Assembly (NCBI RefSeq): GCF_004328645.1
Contig: NZ_CP031395.1
Location: forward strand, 1,265,501-1,329,500
DNA from: Hylemonella gracilis
GTDB taxonomy: Bacteria; Pseudomonadota; Gammaproteobacteria; Burkholderiales; Burkholderiaceae_C
Direction: 5' to 3'
DNA: 64,000 nt
Below are positions 10,245 to 18,559 of the stretch, piece after piece (the first letter of the stretch is position 1; each line of letters starts with the position of its first letter). A program made the position numbers and the translations under genes. The notes below the pieces were generated by a model. That model saw nothing but the letters and a program-made list of their open reading frames with translations. It was not told the origin of the DNA and searched no databases.

Positions 10245-10919
10245 ATGCTGTCGACCATCGCACGCCAGCTGGAAGACCTGCGCTCGACGTGCGTCGGCCT
10301 GTGGTTGCGCCTCAACGGCGTCGACATGGGCCCCGGCTGCCGCTTCGGAAGGCGGGTCAAGGTCGCGCGCGGTGTCGTACTCGGCCAAGGCGTGAGCCTG
10401 CAGGACGGTTGCGAGATCCACGGACGGGTGCGACTGGGCGACCGGGCCGTGGTGCAGAAATGCGCAGAAATCGCGGGCCACATCGACGTGGGCGTGGAAA
10501 CCGTGATCGGCTCCTACGCCTTTGTGTCCACGATGCCCCAGGCGCATATCCGCATCGGCGCGCGGGTGCTGGTGAATTCCTTCAATGTGATCGGCGCGGG
10601 CGAGCAGGTCGTGATCGAGGACGACTGCATCTTTGCACCCTATGTGCAGATCACGGACTCGACCCACCGGTTCGAGCACATTGAAGACTCGCCCCGGCAC
10701 GATGCCGGCACCTCCAGCCCCGTGGCGATTGGGCGAGGGTCATGGCTGGGCAGCGGGGTCAAGGTATTGATGGGCGTGCAGGTGGGCGACGGCGTGGTGG
10801 TCGGCGCGGGTGCGGTGGTCAACAAGAGCCTGCCGGCCATGTCGGTCGCGGTGGGCATGCCCGCCGTGGTAGTGCGGATGAGAACCGCCAGGGATCAGAA
10901 GGAAACAGAAACAGCATGA
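10245..10919 (+). CDS. left-handed beta-helix (hexapeptide) acyltransferase
   Basis: About 224 residues from the ATG at 10245, two bases after the wzt stop. Imperfect [LIV]-G-x-x-x-x hexapeptide repeats run through the middle and end (for example VVLGQGVSLQDGCEIHGRV, VKVLMGVQVGDGVVVGAGA), the hallmark of trimeric O- or N-acyltransferases. ITDSTHRFEH resembles the catalytic-histidine loop of maltose/virginiamycin-type acetyltransferases. It may N-acetylate the 3-amino sugar (FdtC role), acetylate a nonulosonate precursor, or O-acetylate the glycan; sequence alone does not decide. The stop overlaps the next start. Confidence 0.85.
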   Translation: MLSTIARQLEDLRSTCVGLWLRLNGVDMGPGCRFGRRVKVARGVVLGQGVSLQDGCEIHGRVRLGDRAVVQKCAEIAGHIDVGVETVIGSYAFVSTMPQAHIRIGARVLVNSFNVIGAGEQVVIEDDCIFAPYVQITDSTHRFEHIEDSPRHDAGTSSPVAIGRGSWLGSGVKVLMGVQVGDGVVVGAGAVVNKSLPAMSVAVGMPAVVVRMRTARDQKETETA

Positions 10920-11896
10920 GCAAGGTATTGATCACGGGCGCCGACGGCTTCATCGGTTCCCACCTCACCGAGGCCCTGGTACAGGCTGGCCACCACGTGC
11001 GCGCCCTGTGCCAGTACAACTCTTTTTCCAGTTGGGGCTGGTTGGACGGTTCGCCTTGTCGCGGCGACATCGAGGTGGTGCTCGGCGATGTGCGGGACCC
11101 GGCGCAGATGCGCAGCATCTGCAAGGGCGTAGACACCGTCTACCACCTGGCTGCACTGATCGCCATCCCCTATTCGTATCACGCGCCCTCGAGCTACGTC
11201 GACACGAACGTCCAAGGCACGCTCAATGTGTTGCAGGCCGCGCTCGATGCCAGCGTCGGCCGCGTCGTGCACACCTCGACCAGCGAGGTCTACGGCACGG
11301 CCCGCGTCGTGCCCATTCGCGAAGACCATCCCCTGCAGGCCCAGTCGCCCTACTCCGCGACCAAGATCGGCGCCGACGCGCTGGCCTACAGCTTCCACAG
11401 CAGCTTCAACCTGCCGGTGATCACGGCCCGGCCGTTCAATACCTACGGGCCACGGCAATCGGCCCGTGCCGTCATTCCCACCGTCATCACCCAACTGCTC
11501 GCGGGCCGAAAAACGATCAAGCTTGGCGCCCTAACACCCACCCGGGACTTCAACTTCGTTCTCGACACCTGCCAGGGCTTTATGGCGCTGGCCGGGTGCG
11601 AAGGCGCCGTCGGCAAGACCGTCAACATTGGCTCGGGCACGGAAATCTCCATTGGCGACACGGTGGCCCTGATCGCCGAGCTGATCGGCACCGAGGTGCA
11701 AATCGAATGCGATGAAGTGCGCCTGCGCCCCACCAACAGCGAGGTCGAGCGCCTGATCTGCGACAACTCGCTGATGAAGTCGCTCACGGGGCACTCGCCC
11801 CGACACAGTCTGCGTGAAGGCCTCGCCCAGACCATCGACTGGCTGCGGCGACCAGAGAACCTGCAACGCTACAAGGTGGATCAGTTCAATGTCTAG
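10916..11896 (+). CDS. LegB-like NDP-HexNAc 4,6-dehydratase (extended SDR)
   Basis: Extended short-chain dehydrogenase of 326 residues from the ATG overlapping the acyltransferase stop. It has the NAD loop GADGFIGSH (residues 8-16), the STSEVYG active-site block and the catalytic YSATK. The YNSFSSWGWLD segment near residue 37 recalls LegB, the GDP-GlcNAc 4,6-dehydratase of legionaminic acid synthesis, as I remember that family. The next gene encodes a nucleotidyltransferase that could make its substrate. Other SDR dehydratases are possible, but the downstream NeuB- and PseG-like genes favour a nonulosonate-type pathway. Confidence 0.78.
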   Translation: MSKVLITGADGFIGSHLTEALVQAGHHVRALCQYNSFSSWGWLDGSPCRGDIEVVLGDVRDPAQMRSICKGVDTVYHLAALIAIPYSYHAPSSYVDTNVQGTLNVLQAALDASVGRVVHTSTSEVYGTARVVPIREDHPLQAQSPYSATKIGADALAYSFHSSFNLPVITARPFNTYGPRQSARAVIPTVITQLLAGRKTIKLGALTPTRDFNFVLDTCQGFMALAGCEGAVGKTVNIGSGTEISIGDTVALIAELIGTEVQIECDEVRLRPTNSEVERLICDNSLMKSLTGHSPRHSLREGLAQTIDWLRRPENLQRYKVDQFNV

Positions 11897-12602
11897 GCGC
11901 GCCGTCATCCTGGCCGGCGGCAAGGGCACCCGCCTGCGCCCCTACACCTTGGTTCTGCCCAAGCCGCTGATGCCCATCGGGGAATATCCCATCCTCGAGG
12001 TCATTATCCGGCAACTGGTGCAGGCCGGGTTCGACCACATCACGCTGGCCGTGAACCACCAAGCCGAGATCATCAAGGCGTTCTTCCAGAACGGCGAGCG
12101 CTGGGGCATCCGGATCGACTACTCGCTGGAGGATCAGCCTCTGGGCACTATGGGCCCGCTCAAGCTCATCAAGGATCTGCCCGCGCATTTCCTTGTAATG
12201 AACGGCGACATCCTGACCGACCTGGACTACACGCAGTTCTATGACAGTCATGCAAGCGAAGACCGCATCTTCACCATTTCGTCCATGCGCCGGGAACACC
12301 GGATCGACTATGGCGTGCTCGACTCTGACGCCTCGGGCCTGCTGTGCGGCTTCCGGGAAAAGCCGGGGGTTTCCTACGAGGTGAGCATGGGCGTGTACAT
12401 GGTGAGTGCGCGCGCATTGCAGCGCATTCCGGTCGGACGCCCCTATGGCTTCGATAACCTCATGCTCGATCTGCTGGAGGCCCGTTCGCCCGCGACCGTG
12501 CGACCGTTCTCGGGTTACTGGCTCGATATCGGCCGGCCCGACGACTATGCCCAAGCCATCGACGAGTTCGAGTCGATGAAATCCAGGTTCCTTCATGATT
12601 GA
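11889..12602 (+). CDS. sugar-1-phosphate nucleotidyltransferase (PtmE/MurU-like)
   Basis: Single-domain NTP-transferase of 237 residues starting at the ATG that overlaps the dehydratase by 8 bases. The signature AVILAGGKGTRLRPYT is at residues 5-20, with the PKPLMPIGEYPILE block and the metal-binding MNGDILTDLD. It lacks both the C-terminal extension of RmlA and the N-terminal CBS domains of Campylobacter PtmE (glucosamine-1-P guanylyltransferase). Its place directly after the LegB-like gene suggests that it makes the activated HexN(Ac) for this branch. Base specificity (GDP or UDP) is not readable. Confidence 0.86.
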   Translation: MSRRAVILAGGKGTRLRPYTLVLPKPLMPIGEYPILEVIIRQLVQAGFDHITLAVNHQAEIIKAFFQNGERWGIRIDYSLEDQPLGTMGPLKLIKDLPAHFLVMNGDILTDLDYTQFYDSHASEDRIFTISSMRREHRIDYGVLDSDASGLLCGFREKPGVSYEVSMGVYMVSARALQRIPVGRPYGFDNLMLDLLEARSPATVRPFSGYWLDIGRPDDYAQAIDEFESMKSRFLHD

Positions 12603-13440
12603 TGCCCTGGTCACAGGCGCGGGAGGTTTCATCGGCCAGGCGCTGTGCGCGAGCCTGCGCGCAAACGGCTGGAGCATCCTGCCCCTGACCAGTGCCAACG
12701 GCGACGTGGCCGCCGCCGAGACCTGGAAGCCACTTCCGCCCGCGCGCGTGGTCTTTCACTTGGCGGGTCGCAGCTTCGTACCTGACAGCTGGGCACGAGG
12801 CCCCGATTTCGTGAGCACGAATGTCACGGGCACCGAGCACGCCCTGGCGCACTGCCGGGCACACGGCGCGCGCCTGGTGCTGGCCAGCGCCTACGTGTAC
12901 GGCATTCCCCAGCGCCTGCCCATCCGCGAAACCGACCCCGCTTCGCCCAACAACCCGTACGCCCTGACCAAGCGCCTGTCCGAACAACTCTGTGAGTTTG
13001 CGGCACAGCACCAGGGTGTCGCGGCCACGGCGCTGCGCATCTTCAACGTATTTGGTCCCGGGCAGCGCGCCGAATTTTTGATCCCCAAAATCCTGCAGCA
13101 GGTCGAGGCCGGGAAGGAAATCCGGTTGCTGGATCTGGCTCCCCGAAGAGACTATGTCTATCTGAGCGACGTGGTCGATGCCTTTATCAAGGCTGGCGAA
13201 GTGAGTGCAGGCTTTCATGTCATCAATGTAGGCTCAGGCCAGTCACTTTCCGTCGCAGAAATCGTCGACAAGATACAAGTTGTGGCGGGAACCCGGCTAC
13301 GTGTGGCCTCGGACTCGGTGGAACGCCGCCAGGAGATTCCCGATGTGGTGGCCGACATCGCCCTGGCGCAGCAGGTGCTGGGGTGGCGACCCCAGCTGAG
13401 CTTCGATGCCGGCATCGCACAAATACTGAAGAGGGTCTGA
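12595..13440 (+). CDS. NAD(P)-dependent epimerase/dehydratase family protein (SDR)
   Basis: Second SDR of the block, 281 residues, overlapping the nucleotidyltransferase by 8 bases. It has VTGAGGFIGQAL at the N-terminus, LASAYVYG where the family usually has SSxxVYG, and NPYALTK as the catalytic YxxxK. The C-terminus is short. Standard legionaminic and pseudaminic pathways need only one SDR, so this gene may reduce the 4-keto group made by its neighbour, or epimerise it. That would give a sugar with a hydroxyl instead of an amino group at this position. The role is inferred from context only. Confidence 0.8.
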   Translation: MIDALVTGAGGFIGQALCASLRANGWSILPLTSANGDVAAAETWKPLPPARVVFHLAGRSFVPDSWARGPDFVSTNVTGTEHALAHCRAHGARLVLASAYVYGIPQRLPIRETDPASPNNPYALTKRLSEQLCEFAAQHQGVAATALRIFNVFGPGQRAEFLIPKILQQVEAGKEIRLLDLAPRRDYVYLSDVVDAFIKAGEVSAGFHVINVGSGQSLSVAEIVDKIQVVAGTRLRVASDSVERRQEIPDVVADIALAQQVLGWRPQLSFDAGIAQILKRV

Positions 13441-13442
13441 CT

Positions 13443-14513
13443 TTGAGCAAGCGTTACGTACCGATCAACAAGGGCAACTACTCCATGGACACCCCGGAGC
13501 GCGAGGCGCGCTTTGAGGTCTACAAGGGTGAGGGCTGGGAGAAGGAATACGCCGAATACCGGCGCGAATGGGCCGAGTTGCCCCAGCGCCAGGAGGTCAG
13601 GGACTACCCACTGCTGGTGGACCTTGAGCTCTCGTCCATCTGCAACCTGCACTGCCCGATGTGCTACACGATCACGGACAAGTTCAAGGAGCACGTCAAC
13701 ACGACCCGCATGGACTGGGACCTGTACTGCAAGATCATCGACGAGATCGGCGGCAAGGTGCCGGCCCTGCGGCTGAGCCTGCGCGGCGAAGCGCTGCTGC
13801 ACAAGCGATTTGCCGACTGCATCCGTTATGCGAAATCCAAGGGCATCAAGGAGGTGTCCACGCTCACCCACGGCGGCAAGCTGACTCTGCCGTTCTTCGA
13901 GGAGATCGTGGACGCGGGCATCGACTGGATCACCATCTCGGCCGACGGCATCGGTGAAACCTACGAACGCATTCGCAAGCCGATCAAGTTCAAGGATCTG
14001 ATGGACAAGATCAAGGCGATGAATAAGTTCAAGGAAGAGCGTGGCCTGCACAAGCCCGTCATCAAGATCCAAGGCATCTGGCCCGCCATCCGCGACCAGG
14101 CGCAGGAGTACTACGACACCTTCGCGCCTCACGTCGATCTGGTCGCCTTCAACCCACTCATCGACTACCTGGGCAACGACACCCACATCGAGTACCTCGA
14201 GAACTTCACCTGCCCGCAGCAATACCAGCGCCTCGTTATCGGCGCCGACGGTCTGGTGATGAAGTGCTCGAACGACGAAGAGAACCGCGAGGTCATCGGC
14301 GACGCGAACAAGCAGACCATCCACGAACTCTGGCACAGCGAGAAGATGAACGCCGTGCGCGAGCTGCACAAGCGCGACCGCGGCTTTATGGAAAGCGCGG
14401 TCTGCAAGCGCTGCTACCTGCCACGCAAGACCGAGGACGAGGATGCGGAGGTCGGTGGGCGCACGTTCACCGTCAAGAACTACGTGTTCCGGATCCAGGT
14501 GGTGGGCAAGTAA
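13443..14513 (+). CDS. radical SAM/SPASM domain protein
   Basis: About 356 residues from a TTG at 13443, chosen because GAAGAGGG lies 8 bases upstream and no better start precedes the conserved region. The radical SAM cluster motif CxxxCxxC is CNLHCPMC at C67, C71 and C74. The C-terminal half has C257, C275, C321 and C324 in a SPASM-like arrangement (CPQQYQRL, KCSND, CKRCYLPRK), implying at least one auxiliary Fe-S cluster. SPASM enzymes include carbohydrate dehydrogenases and dehydratases such as BtrN and AprD4. Here it sits among nucleotide-sugar and nonulosonate genes, so a sugar substrate is plausible but unproven. Confidence 0.88.
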   Translation: MSKRYVPINKGNYSMDTPEREARFEVYKGEGWEKEYAEYRREWAELPQRQEVRDYPLLVDLELSSICNLHCPMCYTITDKFKEHVNTTRMDWDLYCKIIDEIGGKVPALRLSLRGEALLHKRFADCIRYAKSKGIKEVSTLTHGGKLTLPFFEEIVDAGIDWITISADGIGETYERIRKPIKFKDLMDKIKAMNKFKEERGLHKPVIKIQGIWPAIRDQAQEYYDTFAPHVDLVAFNPLIDYLGNDTHIEYLENFTCPQQYQRLVIGADGLVMKCSNDEENREVIGDANKQTIHELWHSEKMNAVRELHKRDRGFMESAVCKRCYLPRKTEDEDAEVGGRTFTVKNYVFRIQVVGK

Positions 14514-14594
14514 GGCCGGCCCACGCGAAGGCCTAGAACCGGCCGCCGCTCATGCGGCACGGGACGCCAGGTTTCAACAGTTGCGAGAAAAGAC

Positions 14595-15611
14595 ATGTTC
14601 AAGAACTTCCACAGCGACCGCTGCTATGTGATCGCCGAGATCGGCGGCAATTTCACGACGCTGGAACAGGCGCGCCGCCTGATCGACGAGGCAGCCGGCT
14701 GTGGCGTGGACGCGGTCAAGCTCCAGACCTACCGGGCACAGACGCTGTCGAGCCGGGTGGCCATGTTCGACATGGAAAACACTGGGGTCACGTCCCAGTT
14801 CGACCTGTTCAACAAGTACGCGATCGACGAGAAGCTGCACCACGAGGTCTTCCTTTACGCGCAGGACAAGGGGCTCGACTGGTTCTCGTCCCCGTCCCAC
14901 CAGAGCGATGTCGACCTGCTCGAGCGCTGCGGTGTGGGCGCCCACAAGATCGGCTCGGACGATGCGGTCAACCTGCCATTCCTGCGCTACGTCGCGCGCA
15001 CCGGCAAGCCCATCCTGCTGTCCACCGGCATGTGCACGCTGGAGGAAGTCCGCCGGTCGGTGGACGCGATCCTGGGCGAAGGCAACGACCGGCTGATCCT
15101 GCTGCACGCCATCACCAGCTACCCGACACACCCGCAACACGTCAACCTGCGCGCGATGCAGACGCTGATGGAGACCTTTCCCCAACTCGACGTGGGCTAC
15201 TCCGATCACACGGTGTCTCCCGTGGCCAGCTTGTGTGCGGTGGCGATGGGCGCGCGCGTGGTCGAGCGCCATTTCACTTACGACAAGGCTGCGGACGGCC
15301 CGGATCACATGCTGTCGGCCGACCCTGCCGAGATGAAATGGCTGGTCGATGCGATCCGCGCCTTCGAGGTGATGCGCGGCAACGGCATCAAACGCCCGGC
15401 GGACAGCGAGAAGACGACCCGGCGCAACAACCGCAAGAGCTTGGTGCTCACTCAGGCCGTCAGGGCGGGTGATCGCCTCACCGCCGAAAGCGTGGCCATC
15501 AAACGCCCGGGGTACGGCATCCAGCCGCGGTTTTATGAGCAGGTGCTGGGCAGGACCGCCGGCCGCGACCTCGACACCGACGCCGTGCTCGATTGGAGCG
15601 ACTTGGCATGA
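14595..15611 (+). CDS. NeuB/SpsE-family nonulosonate synthase with C-terminal SAF domain
   Basis: PEP-dependent condensing enzyme of 338 residues. The TIM barrel begins VIAEIGGNFTTLEQARRLID and continues with AVKLQTY, HKIGSDDAVNLPFLRY, ILLSTGMCTLEEV, VGYSDHTVSP and VERHFTYDK plus GPDHMLS; the histidine of HFT is the expected metal ligand. Residues from about 275 form an antifreeze-like SAF domain (SLVLTQAVRAGDRLTAESVAIKRPG, in two parts). Several normally strict positions differ (SSPSH in place of STPFD, no Cys before TSYP), nearer to SpsE-like proteins. An 81-base gap separates it from the radical SAM gene; the cytidylyltransferase overlaps its stop. Confidence 0.9.
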   Translation: MFKNFHSDRCYVIAEIGGNFTTLEQARRLIDEAAGCGVDAVKLQTYRAQTLSSRVAMFDMENTGVTSQFDLFNKYAIDEKLHHEVFLYAQDKGLDWFSSPSHQSDVDLLERCGVGAHKIGSDDAVNLPFLRYVARTGKPILLSTGMCTLEEVRRSVDAILGEGNDRLILLHAITSYPTHPQHVNLRAMQTLMETFPQLDVGYSDHTVSPVASLCAVAMGARVVERHFTYDKAADGPDHMLSADPAEMKWLVDAIRAFEVMRGNGIKRPADSEKTTRRNNRKSLVLTQAVRAGDRLTAESVAIKRPGYGIQPRFYEQVLGRTAGRDLDTDAVLDWSDLA

Positions 15612-16288
15612 CCTCTGTCGGCCTGGTGGTGCAGGCGCGCATGGGATCGACCCGGCTGCCGGGCAAGGTGTTGCGCCCGGTCGGGCACCTGACCTTGCTG
15701 GGTCACGTGATAGGCCGTCTTTCGCAGCTGCCGCAGCGCTGGCCGGTGGTGGTCGCGACGTCGACGGATGCGCGGGACGATGCCATCGTGGCGTGGTGCC
15801 GACAGGCCGATGTCGCCACGTTCCGGGGCAGCGAGCACGACGTGCTGGACCGTTATCTGCAGTGCGCGCGCACCTGGGACTTTGAACACGTCGTGCGTCT
15901 GACGGCCGACAACCCGTTCACCGATGTGCCCGAGCTGGAACGGTTGGTGCAACTGCACCTCGATGGTGGCTTTGACTACACGCACTCCTTCGGCATGATG
16001 CCGCTGGGCGTGGGCACGGAGGTCATCAGCCGGTCCGCGCTTGAGCGCAGCCACGTCGAAGGCTTGCAGCCCCACCATCGGGAGCACGTCAACGAATACA
16101 TCCAGGAGCAACCCGAGTTGTTCCGCATCGGTGTGCTGGATATCCCGGCGAACAAGCGGGCCCCCAACCTGCGGCTGACGGTGGACACTGAAGAAGACTG
16201 GCGCCGTGCCGACGCCCTGGCCCGCCAGGCTCGTGGTCGTTGGCTCGAGACACAGGAAGCGATTGCGCTGTGTTCGTCTTCTGCATAG
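15608..16288 (+). CDS. SpsF-like cytidylyltransferase family protein
   Basis: Protein of 226 residues starting at the ATG overlapping the synthase stop. It belongs to the CMP-KDO/CMP-acylneuraminate synthetase-like superfamily in its SpsF branch: VQARMGSTRLPGKVL at residues 8-22, VVVATSTDARDDAI, and VVRLTADNPFTD in place of the usual RITGDCP. The expected role is CTP-dependent activation of the acidic sugar made by the preceding synthase. SpsE, SpsF and SpsG homologues are also adjacent in the Bacillus spore-coat polysaccharide operon. Confidence 0.85.
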   Translation: MTSVGLVVQARMGSTRLPGKVLRPVGHLTLLGHVIGRLSQLPQRWPVVVATSTDARDDAIVAWCRQADVATFRGSEHDVLDRYLQCARTWDFEHVVRLTADNPFTDVPELERLVQLHLDGGFDYTHSFGMMPLGVGTEVISRSALERSHVEGLQPHHREHVNEYIQEQPELFRIGVLDIPANKRAPNLRLTVDTEEDWRRADALARQARGRWLETQEAIALCSSSA

Positions 16289-17232
16289 AAAGCTCCCATG
16301 CGCGCGGCATGGGCCATCTTTACCGCAGCCTGACCCTTGCCGATGCGCTGGTGCGCATGGGCGAGGACGTCCACTTCCTGATCAACGCTCACGAGCCCTC
16401 CCTGCAGATCCTGAAAAGTCGGGGGCATGCGCATGCCACCGTGGATCTCGCGCCCGAGGCTGGCGGCTGGGAGACCGAAGCGGTACGGCGCTTGCGCGCC
16501 TCTGCCTGGATCAACGACCGGCTCGATACCACCGCAGCGCATGTGGGGCGCGTCAAGGCCATGGGCCTGCCAGTGGTCACCTTCGACGACCGGGGCAGCG
16601 GCGCGGCGCAGAGCGATCTGAATGTGGCGGCGTTGGTCTTCGACCCCGAGGAAGTCGCTCGCCTTCAAGGAGTACGGGTGCTGACCGGTGTGGACCATCT
16701 GGTGCTCAATCCCGCCATCGCCCGCTTCCGCCGGGCTCGCGCGCAACTTGGCAGCGTGCTGGTGACGCTGGGCGGTGCCGACACGTACGGCGCCACCGTC
16801 AAGGTGGTGCGCCTGCTGCAGGACCAACCGTGGCAGGTCACCGTCGTGCTGGGCCCGGCCTTCGCCCACCACGAGGCGCTGGCCGAGGTGATGCCTCGTC
16901 ACTTCGAGGTCCGGCACGGCGTGGCATCGATGGCCGAAGAAATGGCCCGCCACGATCTGGCCGTCACGGGCGGCGGGATGACGCCCTTTGAAGCCAATGC
17001 GGCCGGGTTGCCCTGCCTCGTGGTGGCCAACGAGCTTTTCGAGATCCCGGTCGGCCAGACCCTGGAGCGCATGGGCGGCTGCCGGTTCGCGGGACACCAT
17101 GCGGCGATCAATGCGTCGGTATTTCGGTTGCCGCTGGACATCGCGGGCATGAGCACGCGAGCCATGGCCTCCGTGGGCCTGGACGGTGTGCAGCGCGTGG
17201 CCACCGCCGTGCGGGAGTTGGTGCGGCCATGA
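16270..17232 (+). CDS. PseG/SpsG-like nucleotide-sugar hydrolase or GT28-fold protein
   Basis: About 320 residues; the GTG at 16270 is my preferred start, overlapping the previous gene by 19 bases, although an earlier GTG at 16240 is open. SSHARGMGHLYRSLTLADAL contains the GxGHxxR loop of the PseG hydrolase. A GT-B-type C-terminal half has VLVTLGGADTYG and AVTGGGMTPFEANAAGLPC. PseG removes UDP from the diamino-trideoxyhexose before condensation by a NeuB homologue, which fits this position. SpsG proteins of unknown reaction are the other candidates. No acetyltransferase domain is fused. Confidence 0.83.
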   Translation: MFVFCIESSHARGMGHLYRSLTLADALVRMGEDVHFLINAHEPSLQILKSRGHAHATVDLAPEAGGWETEAVRRLRASAWINDRLDTTAAHVGRVKAMGLPVVTFDDRGSGAAQSDLNVAALVFDPEEVARLQGVRVLTGVDHLVLNPAIARFRRARAQLGSVLVTLGGADTYGATVKVVRLLQDQPWQVTVVLGPAFAHHEALAEVMPRHFEVRHGVASMAEEMARHDLAVTGGGMTPFEANAAGLPCLVVANELFEIPVGQTLERMGGCRFAGHHAAINASVFRLPLDIAGMSTRAMASVGLDGVQRVATAVRELVRP

Positions 17233-17930
17233 GCAAGACCGTCGTCATCCACCAGCCGGACTTCGTGCCTTACCTTGGCTTCTTCCAGCGGTTTCTGTCG
17301 GCGGACGAGTTCATCGTGCTGGACCATGTGCAGTTCGTCACCGGCACCAGCCGCAGCTGGACCCACCGCGACAAGATCAAGACACCGTCAGGCGAGAAAT
17401 GGCTCACCCTGAGCGTGCGCAAGGCGCCCCTGGGCACCCCCATCAACGAGATCGAGCTGTCCAGCTCGGTGGACTGGGCTACCGACAACCTGAACCTGCT
17501 GAAACAGAACTACCGCAGCGCACCGTTCTTTGACGAGGTGTTTCCGTCCATTGCCTCCCTGTACGACCAACCGCCCCGGCTGATGGCCGATTTCAACCTG
17601 CGCTCAATCGAGTTGCTCATGGACCTGCTGGACGTCCGGCTGCCCTGGGTGCGCTCCAGCACCTTGCAGCCCGCAGGCAGCAGCAACGAGATGCTGATCG
17701 ACCTGCTGGGCAAGGTCGGTGCCACGCACTACCTGTCGGGCAATGGCGCGCGCGACTACATGCAGCCGGAGAAATTCGCCCGGGCCGGCATCGAGGTGGT
17801 CTGGCAGCAGTTCATGCATCCGGTTTATCCGCAACAATTCGGGGCCTTCGTGCCCTACCTGAGTTCGCTGGATGTGCTGTTCAATTGCGGCATTGCGGCT
17901 TCCCGACAAATTCTGAGAGAAACAGCATGA
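17229..17930 (+). CDS. WbqC family protein
   Basis: Protein of 233 residues with the WbqC-family pattern: VVIHQPDFVPYLGFFQRF at the N-terminus, FIVLDHVQFV, RDKIKTPSGEKWLTLSV and a C-terminal YPQQFGAFVPYLSSLDVLFN. WbqC proteins occur in O-antigen and exopolysaccharide loci and have no settled biochemical role that I can name with confidence; involvement in modifying an amino sugar has been suggested. The start overlaps the previous stop by 4 bases and the stop overlaps the next start, so it belongs to the same co-translated unit. Confidence 0.86.
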   Translation: MSKTVVIHQPDFVPYLGFFQRFLSADEFIVLDHVQFVTGTSRSWTHRDKIKTPSGEKWLTLSVRKAPLGTPINEIELSSSVDWATDNLNLLKQNYRSAPFFDEVFPSIASLYDQPPRLMADFNLRSIELLMDLLDVRLPWVRSSTLQPAGSSNEMLIDLLGKVGATHYLSGNGARDYMQPEKFARAGIEVVWQQFMHPVYPQQFGAFVPYLSSLDVLFNCGIAASRQILRETA

Positions 17931-18559
17931 AGATATTGGCTATTGGTGCGCATTTCGACGATGTGGAGCTGGGCTGTGGCGGCGCGCTGGCGGCCCACGC
18001 CGCCCGTGGCGACGAGGTCTACGTGTTCGTCGCCACCGTCTCCGGCTTCACCAACCAGTACGACCAGTCGGTGCGATCCAGCGACGTGGCGCGGGCCGAG
18101 GCCGAGGAAGCCATGAAGGTCCTGGGCGTCAAGCAGATGTTTTGCGGGGACTTTAAGACCCTGGAGGTGGAGTTCGTGGACAGCCTGAACATCCAGATCT
18201 TGCGGCTCGTGGAGCAACTGGCCATTGAGCAGGTGTACGCCCACTGGACCGGCGACATCCACCACGACCACCAAGCCGTGGCCCGCGCATCGCTGCACAG
18301 CTGCCGGCACGTGCCGCGCCTGCTGATGTACCGCAGCAACTGGTACCACTCCACGCTCGATTTTCGTGGCAACTTCTATGTGGACATCACCGACCACTGG
18401 GATGCCAAAGAGCAGGCCATTCGCGCGCACCAATCGGAGATGGAGCGCACTGGCGCCAAGTGGATCAGCTTCTTCCGCAACGAGGCAGAAAATGCTGGGC
18501 AACGCATCGGCGTGCGCTACGCCGAGGTGTATGAGGTTGTGAAATGGCTGCAGTCATGA
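17927..18559 (+). CDS. PIG-L family N-acetylglucosaminyl deacetylase-like protein
   Basis: Zinc-dependent LmbE/PIG-L deacetylase of 210 residues. The metal motif HFDD (H9, D11, D12) opens the protein in MKILAIGAHFDDVELGCGG, and the third ligand lies in the HHDHQAVARAS block near residue 111. Members remove N-acetyl groups from GlcNAc-containing substrates. Placed between WbqC and a possible nonulosonate transferase, it may expose an amine for another acyl group, or trim a precursor. It overlaps WbqC by 4 bases; no signal peptide is visible, so it should be cytoplasmic. Confidence 0.9.
   Translation: MKILAIGAHFDDVELGCGGALAAHAARGDEVYVFVATVSGFTNQYDQSVRSSDVARAEAEEAMKVLGVKQMFCGDFKTLEVEFVDSLNIQILRLVEQLAIEQVYAHWTGDIHHDHQAVARASLHSCRHVPRLLMYRSNWYHSTLDFRGNFYVDITDHWDAKEQAIRAHQSEMERTGAKWISFFRNEAENAGQRIGVRYAEVYEVVKWLQS

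Noticed and set aside
7948..10263. Open frame of 771 codons on the minus strand across wzm and wzt
   Set aside because: It is antisense to two clear transporter genes, its translation is rich in His/Asp/Val/Gly without any domain, and such shadows are common opposite G+C-rich genes.
14514..14594. 81-base gap before the NeuB-like gene with GGCCGG/CCGGCC and GCCGC/GCGGC pairs, considered as a terminator or small RNA
   Set aside because: Stems are short and offset, no T-run follows, and such pairs arise easily in G+C-rich DNA; no feature can be supported.
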